Below are positions 1-9,978 of a stretch of DNA of 64,000 nt, piece after piece. This DNA is from Candidatus Thiodiazotropha sp. (ex Myrtea sp. 'scaly one' KF741663) (GTDB taxonomy: Bacteria; Pseudomonadota; Gammaproteobacteria; Chromatiales; Chromatiaceae). The position numbers were made by a program, and so were the translations under genes. Numbering within the stretch: the stretch's first letter is position 1; every line of letters starts with the position of its first letter. The notes beneath the pieces were generated by a model. The model made no database searches and was not told the origin of the DNA. It saw nothing but the letters and a program-made list of their open reading frames with translations. The DNA is taken from the NCBI GenBank assembly GCA_025655555.1, contig JAHXIQ010000006.1:1-64000 (forward strand), in the 5' to 3' direction.

Positions 1-412
1 CTTCAATAAAACGGCTCATGGGGGTGAATCCATCAGTTGGAAAGGTAAATTATACCTGCTACAGGGTTTTCACACAGTCTGGGCCGTTTCCTGCCGGTAT
101 AATGGGCCATGTACTAGGTCTGCTTTGTGGAATATACCCTGGTAGCCTCTATCTTCACTGTCTGATGAAATCTGACTCTATTTTGATAGATGTGAGATCA
201 AGTCTAATTTTCTACAACTGAGACTCGAAGGTGAGAGCACCTAATATTTCACTAAAGCCGCTAGGTGTGCTCACTCGAACCATTTGCATATGCCTACTGT
301 CTTCTTCCACGAACAGCGCTCCATGCCTGCCGCCTCTTAACAGGATGTTGAACGACGTAGCTCATGACTGGCTTGAGAAATTGCACTACCAGTGAAACGT
401 ATCAATAGTTTC
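1..412. other. Non-coding or unassigned left edge
   Basis: I see no convincing gene here. A 67-codon plus-strand open frame at 18-221 has no family resemblance, no clear ribosome binding site and low-complexity hydrophobic content. The stretch lies downstream of the minus-strand sensor gene that ends at 413. No strong terminator hairpin is evident. Confidence 0.5.
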
Positions 413-3400
413 TTAGGTTTCGAGTTGAGCAATACATTCCGCCAGTTCCTCCGGTCTGACCGGTTTGCTGTAGAGATATCCTTGTGCCTCTTGGCAACCA
501 GCTTCTTTTAGAAATCTCGCCTGCTCTTCCGTTTCGACCCCCTCTGCGATAACCGTTAATCCCAGGCTCTTACCCATTGCAATAATGGCTTCTGAGATAG
601 CAGCATCATCGGGATTGTCTGGTATATCTTTTACGAATGACTGATCGAGCTTGAGTTTATTGATTGGCAGTTGCTTGAGATAGCTCAATGAAGAGTAACC
701 GGTACCAAAATCGTCAATGGATAGTGTCACATCCAGTTGCCGCAACTGATCAAGTTGCGCAATAGCGGAATCTACCTGCTGCATGATGAAACCTTCAGTG
801 ATCTCCAGATCCAACCTGGATGCGGGAAATTCTGTTTCATCAAGTGCATTTCGAACTTCATTTGGCAGGTTGCCGCGTTGAATCTGCGGACCGGCCACGT
901 TGACGCCAAGTGTACCGAACTCAGTTCCCTGCTCCAGCCACTGTACGCCCTGAAAGCAGGCTGTACGCAGTACCCAGTTGCCGATCTGTTGGATCAGACC
1001 GGACTCTTCCGCCAATGGAATAAACCTGGCAGGCGGGATCATACCGAGTTCAGGATGCTGCCAACGAACCAGGGCTTCCACACCTATCACTCTCCCGGTA
1101 AGCAGATCTATCTGCGGCTGATACAGAAGATACAACTCATCCAGTTCTAGTGCCCGGCGCAGGTTACTTTCCAGCAATACACGTTCAAAGGCCTTATGCG
1201 TCAGCTCCTCTGTATAAAACTGATAGGTATTCCTTCCCTCTTCCTTGGCGCGGTACATGGCGGCATCCGCATTGCGAAGCAAGGTGGTCGGTTCGTTGCC
1301 GTCACGTGGATAGAGACAGATACCGAGGCTGGCTGAGATTTGAACCTCATGCCCTTCCAGTCGATAAGGATCGGTAAGAGACGACATCAGCTTCTCTATG
1401 GCGATACCTACATCATCCGCTCTGCTGATATCCTCCATCAGGATGACAAACTCATCCCCGCCGATACGTGCTACGGTATCGTCCTGGTATGCAGAATTGG
1501 CCAGCCTCGTCGCCACTTCCAGCAGCAATTGATCTCCGGCTGAATGACCCAGGCTGTCGTTGATGTGTTTGAAATTATCGAGATCAAGCATGATGAGCGC
1601 AAACTCGGAGTCGTAGCGTCCTGCATGTCTGATCGCCTGCTCCAGATATTCGTTCAGCAATGTGCGGTTGGGCAGATCGGTTAAGGCATCGTGATGGGCC
1701 AGATGGTCCAACTGCTCCTTGGAATGTTTAATCTGACTGATATCGGTAAAGATTCCCACATAGTGCGTGAGCGCTTCATCATCATTCAATACCGCACTGA
1801 TGGTCAGCCACTCCGGATAGACGGAACCATTTTTGCGCCTGTTCCAGATCTCACCTTGCCATTGACCGGTTTCCTCGAGGCTATGCCATAGATTCCGATA
1901 GAAACTCTCGTCATGTCGGCCAGATTTCAATATGTTGGAATTCTTTCCTATGACCTCTTCCGGTTGATAGCCGGTGATATCGACAAACGCTTGATTCACT
2001 CTGATGATATTTGCATCCGGATCGGTAATAGAGACGCCTTCAGCCGTGTTTTCAAAAACGCTGGCGGCTAACCTTAAATGCTCCTCGACTTTACGCGAAT
2101 GGCTCAGGTCATGCAGACTCATGAGCATGGCGTGAGGCACGCCGCGCTTGTCATGGATTAGTTTTAAGGCAACCTCTATAGGCCGCCCGGCGGGATTATT
2201 CGGATCATCCGGCTCCAGCGTAAACAAGGCTTCACGCTTTGCTTCCTGTGCCTGGCAGACAACACAGGGGTTTTCTTCACCCTGCGGATGGATCAGCTCC
2301 ACGATGTGTCTGCCCAAGCTTTGGCTGGGTTCTAATCCCGTCAATCGAAAAAAAGCTTCATTTCCCCGGATGAGATGCCGATCCATATCCAACAGATAGA
2401 TCGCATCATCGAATTGATCCATAGCCTGGGTCCACTCAGTGGCCGCAAACTCAAGTTCACTTTGAGACCGTTTTCGATCGGTGATGTCCTGGACAACACC
2501 CAACAGTCGTATCACTTTGCCGTTGACATCCTTCTCTGGCCTGCCGCGGCACTCGACCCACCTTTCTTCACCATCCGGCTGGACGATGCGGTACTCGACG
2601 GAATGATCCGTTCCCTGTGTCAATGAGGTCTCGAATGATGACAGTGCCACAGCTCTATCATCCGGGTGAATAATATTGGCCAGGGTTTCAGGACCGGCGG
2701 GAGAACCCACTTCCAGTCCTGCGATCCTGTATGTCTCGTCAGACCAGTAACCCTGTCCCGACAGTGCATCGAATTCCCAATGCCCGATGTGAGCATACGC
2801 CTGGGCCTCACACAGGCGTCCCGTGAGTAGTAGTTGTCCCAGAATATCCTCGGTACGTTGACCGATGGCCAGGAACAGCTTCTGTTCAGTCTCGCTCCAG
2901 TGGCGTTCATGGGTACACTGGTGCAGACCGATGAGCCAGGGAGGTCTGCCGCCTATCCGCAGCGCCAGTACCATCTGTGATCGTATCTGCTGAAGTTGTA
3001 CCCATTCATGTGTACCCTCTCCTTCGAGATCAAAGGTATGGGTGACCGGTCCCGAGGCTGCCAGCGCATCACTGATGAGGCTGATATTCGACTCATCCAT
3101 GTTGAGATCAATATTCTGGTCGGCTTCAAATGGGTACTCGGGACGTGATGCGTCCACAGATATCCGATAGGTGGCGCCATGAAGATCGTTCGGATAGAGA
3201 AGCCAGGCCCGGTCGACTTCAAAAATCTGTAGAAGTGCGTTTACCAGAGCGTGCAACACCTGCTCGACTTCACTACCGCTGGAGAGAACCTCGGCCACCC
3301 GATCCATGCTGCTGAAATAGTGCTTCTGTGCAAGCAGACGCTCCTCTGCACTTTTACGCTCCATAGCCATGCCCGCCAGGTGAGCCATGGCTTTAATCAG

Positions 3401-4546
3401 CTGAAATTCATCGTAAGCGGGACTACTGTTTTCACTGTAAAACGCGGTGAACACACCAATCACCTTATTTGTGGAATCCAGTATAGGTTCAGCCCAGCGT
3501 TTTCTGAAACCGTACTCATCAGCGAACTGATGAAAATCTCTCCACACAGGGTCGTCATTTAAATCCTTGACGACAGGCTGCTCTGCGGAATCTGCGTTTG
3601 TATCATTTGAACCTGCTATTTGATCAATATCCGGAACATTGATGGCTGTATCGTAAGCCGTCAGCATATTCGTGGCCGCACTATGATTGTGCTCGTCATC
3701 TTCAAAACACTGAATAGAGGCGTGTATCGCAGGATAAAGTTCTTCGGTAAGGTGAATTATTGCCTCGAAGGTTTGCTCTAGCGGTGTCTGTCCACGTGAA
3801 ATCAGCTCCAATATGCGCTGCTGTCCAGCTTGCAACGCTTCCGACCGCTTGCTAGGCGAGATGTCTCTTAATAACTCTTCAACACCCAGTACATTGCCAT
3901 GCTTATCTTTCATATAGCGGGCATTCGAAGAGACCCACAAGCGGGAAGTATCCTTGTGTTTGAGCTCTGTCTCGAAATTTGCTGCGTATCCCTTTTCCTC
4001 GAGTTCTGAGAAGAGTGCTTCCCGTTCCCCAGGATTGACAAATATCTCCTCGACCATCCTTCCCGTCAGGTCATCCACTGTATAACCAGTCAGCTTGTAT
4101 ACAGAGGGTGACACGAAGATTACCTTCCCATCGATATCTGTTCTGTATAGAAGATCAGGGATGTTTTCGACTATCTCCCGATATTCATTCTCGCTCTCCA
4201 GAAGCGCTTCCCGGTTGAGGATCAGCTCCTGCTCCCGTTTGCTGCGTAACTTGACCTCTGCCGCAGACTCTCGCCATCGACGAACAGCAAACCAAACGAG
4301 AAACAGTGGTGAAACCAGAAGACCGAGAATCATTTCGTCTAATTCCCACCCTTCATGATCACGGGTCAGATGATACAGCCAGTCGTAGGCATCCACTGTT
4401 CCCAGGATAAGGACAACCGAGCCCAGCCCTACGGCAATGATCAGGATATCTCGCACGACAGTAGCGTGAGAGGTGGAGGTCGTTGAAGAATTTTCAGGAG
4501 ATGGAGTCAATACGAATGCTGTTCCGTTTATGTATTTGAAAAGCAC
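413..4546 (-). CDS. Membrane PAS/GAF sensor with GGDEF and EAL domains (c-di-GMP turnover)
   Basis: This 1377-residue protein should sense a signal at the inner membrane and make or degrade cyclic di-GMP. Two hydrophobic segments lie within about residues 30-90. Four PAS modules (near 120-230, 600-690, 705-810 and 830-940) and two GAF-like modules (near 235-575) follow, then GGDEF and a C-terminal EAL domain. The GGDEF signature is intact (RIGGDEF). The EAL domain keeps EALVRW, DDFGTGYSS and EGVET, so both activities are possible and phosphodiesterase is the safer guess. One PAS module carries a CVVC pair that could be redox-active; that is inference. The start is a GTG with a weak upstream AGGTG, so the first few residues are uncertain. 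It stands alone and no ligand can be read from sequence. Confidence 0.9.
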   Translation of the reverse strand: MLFKYINGTAFVLTPSPENSSTTSTSHATVVRDILIIAVGLGSVVLILGTVDAYDWLYHLTRDHEGWELDEMILGLLVSPLFLVWFAVRRWRESAAEVKLRSKREQELILNREALLESENEYREIVENIPDLLYRTDIDGKVIFVSPSVYKLTGYTVDDLTGRMVEEIFVNPGEREALFSELEEKGYAANFETELKHKDTSRLWVSSNARYMKDKHGNVLGVEELLRDISPSKRSEALQAGQQRILELISRGQTPLEQTFEAIIHLTEELYPAIHASIQCFEDDEHNHSAATNMLTAYDTAINVPDIDQIAGSNDTNADSAEQPVVKDLNDDPVWRDFHQFADEYGFRKRWAEPILDSTNKVIGVFTAFYSENSSPAYDEFQLIKAMAHLAGMAMERKSAEERLLAQKHYFSSMDRVAEVLSSGSEVEQVLHALVNALLQIFEVDRAWLLYPNDLHGATYRISVDASRPEYPFEADQNIDLNMDESNISLISDALAASGPVTHTFDLEGEGTHEWVQLQQIRSQMVLALRIGGRPPWLIGLHQCTHERHWSETEQKLFLAIGQRTEDILGQLLLTGRLCEAQAYAHIGHWEFDALSGQGYWSDETYRIAGLEVGSPAGPETLANIIHPDDRAVALSSFETSLTQGTDHSVEYRIVQPDGEERWVECRGRPEKDVNGKVIRLLGVVQDITDRKRSQSELEFAATEWTQAMDQFDDAIYLLDMDRHLIRGNEAFFRLTGLEPSQSLGRHIVELIHPQGEENPCVVCQAQEAKREALFTLEPDDPNNPAGRPIEVALKLIHDKRGVPHAMLMSLHDLSHSRKVEEHLRLAASVFENTAEGVSITDPDANIIRVNQAFVDITGYQPEEVIGKNSNILKSGRHDESFYRNLWHSLEETGQWQGEIWNRRKNGSVYPEWLTISAVLNDDEALTHYVGIFTDISQIKHSKEQLDHLAHHDALTDLPNRTLLNEYLEQAIRHAGRYDSEFALIMLDLDNFKHINDSLGHSAGDQLLLEVATRLANSAYQDDTVARIGGDEFVILMEDISRADDVGIAIEKLMSSLTDPYRLEGHEVQISASLGICLYPRDGNEPTTLLRNADAAMYRAKEEGRNTYQFYTEELTHKAFERVLLESNLRRALELDELYLLYQPQIDLLTGRVIGVEALVRWQHPELGMIPPARFIPLAEESGLIQQIGNWVLRTACFQGVQWLEQGTEFGTLGVNVAGPQIQRGNLPNEVRNALDETEFPASRLDLEITEGFIMQQVDSAIAQLDQLRQLDVTLSIDDFGTGYSSLSYLKQLPINKLKLDQSFVKDIPDNPDDAAISEAIIAMGKSLGLTVIAEGVETEEQARFLKEAGCQEAQGYLYSKPVRPEELAECIAQLET

Positions 4547-4805
4547 CTATGTCAGATATTTAGCTGCATAAGTACCGGTTAATCGATCTGGTGACTGTAA
4601 TTAGGCTTATCAGCTGTGAATCAACTCGCTGTCACACTGCCTATCATGAAAAAAGTCTTGTAGAGAGCCAGCCACAGCCACTCTTAGCGGTAGTTGGGTT
4701 GATCGGCCAAGTTTCTCAATTCTTTAAGGTTGAATTGTCTATGCAGCGGCCATCGATTGTGGCTCAAACACCTGCTCAGACTATGCCAGCAGTTTAATTC
4801 CAGGC

Positions 4806-4832
4806 AAAAAAATAGGGAGCTGAAGAGCTCCC
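4806..4832 (-). terminator. Rho-independent terminator of the hydrogenase operon
   Basis: Read on the minus strand, a perfect 7-bp stem (GGGAGCT / AGCTCCC, loop CTTC) is followed by TATTTTTTT. It lies about 55 bp beyond the hyaC stop codon and should end the hyaAB-orf-hyaC transcript. The rest of the gap from 4547 to 4887 holds no supported gene. Confidence 0.85.
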
Positions 4833-4887
4833 GAAAGGAGGTTGTTCATACGCCGCATTGGGTTGCCCCAAGACGGATACGCAAGGG

Positions 4888-5571
4888 TTACGGTCGATCA
4901 TCCTTGAACATACGCCAGCCGCTGATCATGGTACTGATCAGGCTCTGGCGGGAGACGATGTCTTCACGGATCGCCACATAGACATGGATGATGACGAAGA
5001 CGACGATGATCCACATGCCCCAGTGGTGCCAGAGGCGTACGTCCTGGCTCTGTCCCACCAGAGGAATCAGCCAACCGAAGAGCTGGTCCTGCCAGCTGCC
5101 CAGCCCTGTCTGTTCCGCATAGAGGGAGAAGCCGGTCAGGACCATGGCGATACCGCCGACAGTGATGATGGCGACCATGGTGAGATGAGCCAATGGGTTA
5201 TGCCCTTCGTATTTCTTCGGTTCCTTTTCCATGAAAGAGTACCAGCGAATTTCATGTATCAGCTCTTTCCAGAAAGAGAGACGATAGAACGGCAGATGAA
5301 ACAGTTCCCGAGAGTGCTCGTTGCCGACAAAGGCCCAGTAGATGCGGCCAAGAAATCCCACGGTGAAGATGTAGGCAGCGGCAAAGTGGGCGAATCGCAT
5401 ATAGCCCATGACAAAATGGTCACTTGCCTCACCCGGCATTGTCGGTAGAGGATTAGCAATGAAATAGCCCGTCACCGCGAGGACCAAGATCGCCAGCGCA
5501 TTGACCCAGTGCCAGAGCCTGATAGGGGCTTCATAAACATAAACAGCAGTGCGTTTGATGGTTGTTTGCAT
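4888..5571 (-). CDS. hyaC: Ni/Fe-hydrogenase b-type cytochrome subunit
   Basis: This 227-residue integral membrane di-heme cytochrome b anchors the uptake hydrogenase and passes its electrons to quinone. Four hydrophobic helices are visible. Likely heme-ligand histidines lie in the first helix (RLWHWVNALAI), in the second (MRFAHFAAAY) and in the last helix pair (RLWHHWGMW and FVIIHVYVA), the usual HyaC/HupC arrangement. The length matches E. coli HyaC (about 235). It is the last gene of the operon, after hyaA, hyaB and a small ORF, and a strong terminator follows. The placement supports co-expression as a membrane-bound hydrogen:quinone oxidoreductase. Confidence 0.95.
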   Translation of the reverse strand: MQTTIKRTAVYVYEAPIRLWHWVNALAILVLAVTGYFIANPLPTMPGEASDHFVMGYMRFAHFAAAYIFTVGFLGRIYWAFVGNEHSRELFHLPFYRLSFWKELIHEIRWYSFMEKEPKKYEGHNPLAHLTMVAIITVGGIAMVLTGFSLYAEQTGLGSWQDQLFGWLIPLVGQSQDVRLWHHWGMWIIVVFVIIHVYVAIREDIVSRQSLISTMISGWRMFKDDRP

Positions 5572-5614
5572 AGGTGTCTCTCCTGAGCCGTCGTTACGCG
5601 ACCTTTATCCGGGT

Positions 5615-5806
5615 TCAACCACGCAAGCGCCGCCTGAATGCCAAACCGCCCAGCACGACGGCCAGCAACAACAGCAGTGAAAGGCCGTGCTCTGACAACA
5701 GATGTGTCACGACAGAGAACCACGCTGTATGAGTATGCTCGCCCACATGTGCCAACAGCGGACCACTCACCAGCAAACCACTCAATCCCAGTATCACTCT
5801 TTTCAT
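5615..5806 (-). CDS. 63-residue His-containing membrane protein inside the hydrogenase operon
   Basis: I do not recognise a named family. The 63-residue product has an N-terminal signal-like segment ending near LLAH, a short periplasmic stretch with several histidines (HVGEHTHTAW), one strongly hydrophobic helix (SEHGLSLLLLLAVVLGG) and a basic tail (FRRRLRG). It sits in the same direction between hyaB (54 bp upstream) and hyaC (43 bp downstream), so co-transcription is very likely. The topology suggests a single-pass protein facing the periplasm beside the hydrogenase. A role in assembly, metal handling or attachment of the cytochrome is possible but only inferred. Confidence 0.7.
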   Translation of the reverse strand: MKRVILGLSGLLVSGPLLAHVGEHTHTAWFSVVTHLLSEHGLSLLLLLAVVLGGLAFRRRLRG

Positions 5807-5860
5807 CTCAACCTCTCGAATTCACTCAAAATTCAACACTCACAACTCAAAACGCCACGG

Positions 5861-7657
5861 TCACCGCACCTTCACCTTCGCCAACTCCCTCCCCGCTTCG
5901 CTCATCACATGCGTAGAACAGGCAAGACAGGGGTCGAAGCTGTGCAGGGTGCGTAGGATCTCAACCGGCTCTTCAGCACGCGCCACCTTGGTGTTCATCA
6001 ATGAGGCCTCGAAAGCGCCGATGTTGCCCTCACTGTCACGGGGCGAGCCGTTCCAGGTAGTCGGCACCACGCATTGGTAGTTATCGATACGGGTATCCTG
6101 GATGCGAATCCAATGTCCCAAGGCACCGCGGGGTGCTTCGCTAAAACCCACACCCTTGGCCTCTTTCGGCCAAGTCTCCGGATCCCAGTTATCCACATTG
6201 GCAGTGGCGGAATCTCCGGCCTTGATATTGGCCATCAGCTTATCCATGAAGTAACGCATTTTGTCTGCGGCCCAGTCGGCTTCCAGACCCCGTGCTGCGG
6301 TTCGACCCAGGGTCGAAAATAGCGCTGTAACCGGCACATCCAGTGTCTTGAGTACGAAGTTGATCTGTTCTGTAATGGCTTCGTGACCGCTTGCATAGCC
6401 GACGATGTAACGCGCGAGGGGACCGACCTCCATGGGGTGGCCGCGCCAGCGTGGCGCTTTGATCCAGGAATACTTGGCGTCCTCGTCGATCTGTTCGATG
6501 TTGGTCTTGCTGCCCTTTGCGTTAGGACCCAGTTTGAAGTTCGGCTCGGTCACACCGTCCCAGGGATGCAGTCCTTTGACCCCATCCGGGTAGTTGTACC
6601 AGGAGTGTGGAACGAACTCCTGAATCTCCTCTGGGTTGCGCAGGTCGACTTCGTGCACTTCCTTGAGATTGCCGTTGATGATGGCGCCTCTGGGCATCAT
6701 CAGATTGGCTGTAGAGTAATCGTTGGCCCGATCGGGAATATCGCCATAGGAGAGCACATTGGTACTCGACAGACCGCCACCATAAAGCCAGCCTTTATAG
6801 AACTGCCCAACCGCTAGAATATCCGGGATATAGACGTTCTTGATGAACTCCCTGGTGCTGTCGATAATCGAGGAGATCTGGTTCAGGTTCACCATATTCA
6901 GTGCCCCCACCGAACCGACACCATCCACATTGATCGGACAAGGCACGCCACCCACCAGCCAGTTGGGATGAGGATCCTTGCCACCGAATATGGTACGAAT
7001 CTTCATGATCTCTTTTTGAAAATCGAGAGCCTCCAGATAGTGCGTCACCGCCATCAGATCCGCTTCCGGTGGCAACAGGTAGGCGGGGTTGGTCCAATAA
7101 CCGTTTTTGAATGGTCCCAGTTGTCCGCTCTCGACAAATTTCTTCAAACGGTTCTGGATGTCGCGGAAATAACCGGGTGACGATTTGGCATGCTTGGGGG
7201 AAACCTGTTGCTGCAGTTCAGATGTCGCCTTGGGATCGGCCTTCAGCGCATTCACCGGATTGACCCAATCCAATGCGTGCAGATGGTAGAAATGCACCAG
7301 ATGATCATGGGCCTGCAGGGTCAGTTGCATGATATTACGGATCGAGTTGGCGTTCTCCGGTATCTCGATCCCCAGTGCATCCTCCACTGCGCGTACCGAT
7401 GTCAAAGCATGGGTACCGGTACAGACACCACAGATCCGCTGGGTGAAGGCCCAGGCATCCCGGGGATCGCGGCCTTTGAGAATCACCTCCAGTCCGCGCC
7501 ACATGGTGCCGGTGGAAACCGCATTACGGATGACGTTCTCTTCATCCACATTCACTTCACAGCGCATATGACCTTCAATACGCGTCACCGGATCGACAAC
7601 GACACGTTGACCGGAATCGTCCAGCTTATAACCGTTAGGCGTTGTCTTGGTACTCAT
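5861..7657 (-). CDS. hyaB: [NiFe] uptake hydrogenase large subunit
   Basis: This 598-residue protein carries the NiFe(CN)2CO active site that splits H2 in the periplasm. The N-terminal metal-binding motif [11 protein letters not shown] and the C-terminal motif DPCLACSTH are both intact. The 15 residues after that last histidine (starting VMSEAGREL) form the peptide normally removed by a maturation protease after nickel insertion. Length fits group 1 enzymes (about 597 in E. coli HyaB). Its ATG overlaps the hyaA stop by 4 bp, indicating translational coupling. The protein has no signal peptide and should travel with the Tat-exported small subunit. No maturation genes (hyaD/E/F, hypA-F) lie in this window, so they must be elsewhere. 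Confidence 0.97.
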   Translation of the reverse strand: MSTKTTPNGYKLDDSGQRVVVDPVTRIEGHMRCEVNVDEENVIRNAVSTGTMWRGLEVILKGRDPRDAWAFTQRICGVCTGTHALTSVRAVEDALGIEIPENANSIRNIMQLTLQAHDHLVHFYHLHALDWVNPVNALKADPKATSELQQQVSPKHAKSSPGYFRDIQNRLKKFVESGQLGPFKNGYWTNPAYLLPPEADLMAVTHYLEALDFQKEIMKIRTIFGGKDPHPNWLVGGVPCPINVDGVGSVGALNMVNLNQISSIIDSTREFIKNVYIPDILAVGQFYKGWLYGGGLSSTNVLSYGDIPDRANDYSTANLMMPRGAIINGNLKEVHEVDLRNPEEIQEFVPHSWYNYPDGVKGLHPWDGVTEPNFKLGPNAKGSKTNIEQIDEDAKYSWIKAPRWRGHPMEVGPLARYIVGYASGHEAITEQINFVLKTLDVPVTALFSTLGRTAARGLEADWAADKMRYFMDKLMANIKAGDSATANVDNWDPETWPKEAKGVGFSEAPRGALGHWIRIQDTRIDNYQCVVPTTWNGSPRDSEGNIGAFEASLMNTKVARAEEPVEILRTLHSFDPCLACSTHVMSEAGRELAKVKVR

Positions 7658-8733
7658 TGATCCTGATCTCCTTTCTTCTGCGCATTCTTGAGGGCAGTGA
7701 CAGCAGCATGGGCGGCGGCCGTTGCACCGACGATGCCTGCAGCCGCCAGGCCGACCTTATCGGCATTGGCCTCGACACCGAACTGATGGGTATCGGTGAC
7801 ATGTTGGTAGAAGGACCCCTTATCCCAGAAGCCGTCCTCTGAACAACCGATACAGCCGTGACCGGCCTGGATAGGAAATGAGAGTCCCCCGTTCCAGCGA
7901 ACGGTTGAACAGGCGTTGTAGGTGGTCGGTCCCTTACATCCCATTTTGTAGAGGCAGTATCCCTTGCGTGCGGAATCGTCATCCCAGGCCTCGACAAACT
8001 GCCCGGCGTCAAAATGGGGACGGCGATAACACTTGTCATGGATACGCTGGCTGTAGAACATCTTCGGTCGCCCTTGACGATCGAGTTCAGGAAACTTCTC
8101 AAAGGTCAGAATGTAGGTAACCACCGCTGTCATCACCTCAGCGATAGGCGGACAGCCCGGCACTTTTATAATCGGTTTGTTGGCCAATCCCGGAACCTTG
8201 TGAACCGGTGTCGCGCGGGTCGGATTGGGACGGGCTGCCTGAACACAACCCCAGGATGCGCAGGAACCCCATGAGATGATCGCTTTGCAGTGTTCTGCCG
8301 CCATCTTCAGCTGCTCGACAAAGGGCTTGCCGCCAATGATGCAGTACATGCCATCTTCATCGAGCGGGGGATTGCCTTCCACGGCAAGGATGAAGTTGCC
8401 GTCATATTTTTCGATTGTCTCTTCAATGATCGCTTCTGCTTGATGACCGGCAGCAGCCATAATGGTGTCGTCATAATCGAGAGAGATCATCGACAGCACC
8501 ACATCCTTTGCCAGCGGATGAGCTGAGCGAATAAACGACTCGGAACAGCAGGTACACTCAAGACCATGTAACCAGATTACTGGGATACGTGGCTTGGTCT
8601 CCATCGCCTCAGCGATGCGGGGCACCATTGCGGGACCGAGACCCAGCGCGGAGGCAGTGAGGCTGCAGAATTTAAGAAAGCTGCGACGTGTGATTCCCTG
8701 ACGCCGCATGACGTCATAAAAGGTTTCGGTCAT
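7654..8733 (-). CDS. hyaA: [NiFe] uptake hydrogenase small subunit, O2-tolerant type
   Basis: This 359-residue subunit relays electrons from the NiFe site to the cytochrome through Fe-S clusters. A twin-arginine signal (RRSFLKF at about 16-22) starts it and a C-terminal hydrophobic anchor ([19 protein letters not shown]) ends it. The proximal-cluster region reads LECTCCSES, and a later segment reads [14 protein letters not shown]. Both extra cysteines that distinguish the six-cysteine [4Fe-3S] cluster of O2-tolerant enzymes (E. coli Hyd-1, Ralstonia MBH) are therefore present, which points to group 1d. First gene of the operon, about 64 nt downstream of the predicted start from a sigma54-type promoter. 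Confidence 0.97.
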   Translation of the reverse strand: MTETFYDVMRRQGITRRSFLKFCSLTASALGLGPAMVPRIAEAMETKPRIPVIWLHGLECTCCSESFIRSAHPLAKDVVLSMISLDYDDTIMAAAGHQAEAIIEETIEKYDGNFILAVEGNPPLDEDGMYCIIGGKPFVEQLKMAAEHCKAIISWGSCASWGCVQAARPNPTRATPVHKVPGLANKPIIKVPGCPPIAEVMTAVVTYILTFEKFPELDRQGRPKMFYSQRIHDKCYRRPHFDAGQFVEAWDDDSARKGYCLYKMGCKGPTTYNACSTVRWNGGLSFPIQAGHGCIGCSEDGFWDKGSFYQHVTDTHQFGVEANADKVGLAAAGIVGATAAAHAAVTALKNAQKKGDQDQ

Positions 8734-8807
8734 AACCGGACTCCTCTCTTGTTATGTCGTATCGCGAAATGGAAGGGGGTCGTTTATTTCGCTGATATCT
8801 GTCAGAG

Positions 8808-8823
8808 AGCAACTGTTATGCCA
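8808..8823 (-). promoter_or_regulatory. Predicted sigma54 (RpoN) promoter for hyaA
   Basis: The minus strand reads TGGCATAACAGTTGCT. It matches the sigma54 pattern TGGCAC-N5-TTGCW with exact spacing and one mismatch (T for the last C of the -24 element). Transcription would start near 8797, about 64 nt before the hyaA ATG. Uptake hydrogenases controlled by HupR/HoxA-type activators often use such promoters. The remaining 8734-9050 gap holds no gene; it also contains the leader of the divergent rhodanese gene. Confidence 0.65.
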
Positions 8824-9050
8824 TATTAATAATTTCTATATTTCCCGGTAAGTTACTTGTAGATTACCGTTCGAGTCCAAATCACGGTATGGCAGAGGAT
8901 GAATCATCTTTTTCCAGTTGATGGAAACTCTCTAACCACACACTTGATCAGTGAATATATCCGCGACTCCACGAAACCTTGGTTCTATCTACACCATCCT
9001 ATTTGGTATAAATGGCTCTACTTCACCACATCAGACTGCAGGAATTCAAA

Positions 9051-9470
9051 ATGAAAAGACTCCGGCTATTGACATTGATGCTGCTGATATCAGTCTCCGG
9101 CCTGGCCAGTGCCGATGAAGAGGTGGCACTGGAGCATATTCAGTCCTTCCTCGATTTCGCCACCTACAATGAAGGGGCTATTACGAGAGAACAACTGGCC
9201 TCGACTGATTTGAGTCAGATCCAATTCATCGATACCCGACCTGCAGAGCAGTATGAGATGTCACACATACCCGATGCCATGAATATCGATTGGCGGGAGA
9301 TCCTCACCCGGAAAGATGAGATTCCACAGAACAAACCCGTAGTGCTCTACTGCAATACCGGACTGGCCTCATCAAAAGCACAGTTGATCTTGCGCCTATC
9401 CGGCTATGAGAATGTAAAGGTGTTGTCGGGGGGCTATCGGGAATGGAAGGCTACCGAGGATACTCAATAA
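9051..9470 (+). CDS. Exported single-domain rhodanese
   Basis: This 139-residue protein begins at the ATG at 9051, chosen over an in-frame ATG at 9012 because it starts directly with a signal peptide (MKRLRLLTLMLLISVSGLASA). The mature part is one rhodanese domain: the DTRPAEQYEMSHIPDAMN segment is followed by the active-site loop CNTGLAS with its catalytic cysteine. It should act in the periplasm as a sulfurtransferase or persulfide carrier. It diverges from hyaA across a 317-bp gap, and a small membrane protein gene follows in the same direction. The sulfur donor and acceptor cannot be told from sequence. Confidence 0.9.
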   Translation: MKRLRLLTLMLLISVSGLASADEEVALEHIQSFLDFATYNEGAITREQLASTDLSQIQFIDTRPAEQYEMSHIPDAMNIDWREILTRKDEIPQNKPVVLYCNTGLASSKAQLILRLSGYENVKVLSGGYREWKATEDTQ

Positions 9471-9509
9471 GAGACAATGGCAAATCCATATATATAAAAG
9501 GAAATAGAT

Positions 9510-9866
9510 GTGAATGGGAAAGACAGGATATGGAAATATGCAACCACAATAGTGGTAGTGCTGATTATATTGAATCCGGAAATGCTGGAGCTTGCACTGT
9601 TTATTGATGCTGTTGGGCTGGAAATCTTTCTAATGCTGTTAGAGATTCAGGTGGTCTTGTTGGTCAGCATGTTATTTAACACAAGAATCAGACCCATCAT
9701 CATAGCCTTACAACGTATCTGGTCTAGACATTTTCAGCGATTCTCTTGGAATATCGTAACGAGCAAACCAAGGTATCTACTTTTGGCGGGACAAAGCCAA
9801 GCCATATTGATGCATATTTTGGTAGTTTCAGCCGCCATTGGTGTTGTCCTCAATCCCTTGATTTAG
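9510..9866 (+). CDS. Small membrane protein of unknown function
   Basis: This 118-residue protein starts at a GTG preceded by AAAAGGAAAT. I do not recognise a family. Three hydrophobic stretches are visible: one near the N-terminus (TTIVVVLIILNP), a long central one (IFLMLLEIQVVLLVSMLF) and one at the C-terminus (ILMHILVVSAAIGVVL). A basic loop (RIWSRHFQRFSW) lies between them. It is 39 bp downstream of the rhodanese gene in the same direction, so the two may be co-transcribed. Conserved membrane placement with no catalytic motif is all that can be claimed. Confidence 0.6.
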   Translation: MNGKDRIWKYATTIVVVLIILNPEMLELALFIDAVGLEIFLMLLEIQVVLLVSMLFNTRIRPIIIALQRIWSRHFQRFSWNIVTSKPRYLLLAGQSQAILMHILVVSAAIGVVLNPLI

Positions 9867-9917
9867 AACGCTGACAAAGCAGATGCATACTTAAGGTAAT
9901 CTGAAACAATCCATCTT

Positions 9918-9945
9918 CGTCATCCCAGCTTGCACTGGGATGACG
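9918..9945. terminator. Strong hairpin between convergent genes
   Basis: A perfect 11-bp inverted repeat, CGTCATCCCAG then loop CTTGCA then CTGGGATGACG, lies between the small membrane protein gene and the end of the convergent TRAP permease gene. There is no long T run, so it may work as a bidirectional transcript end or be a REP-like palindrome; this CATCCCAG type of palindrome is common between genes in proteobacteria. Confidence 0.6.
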
Positions 9946-9978
9946 CTATTGATGTAAATGAACCGATTCTCGAAGTGT

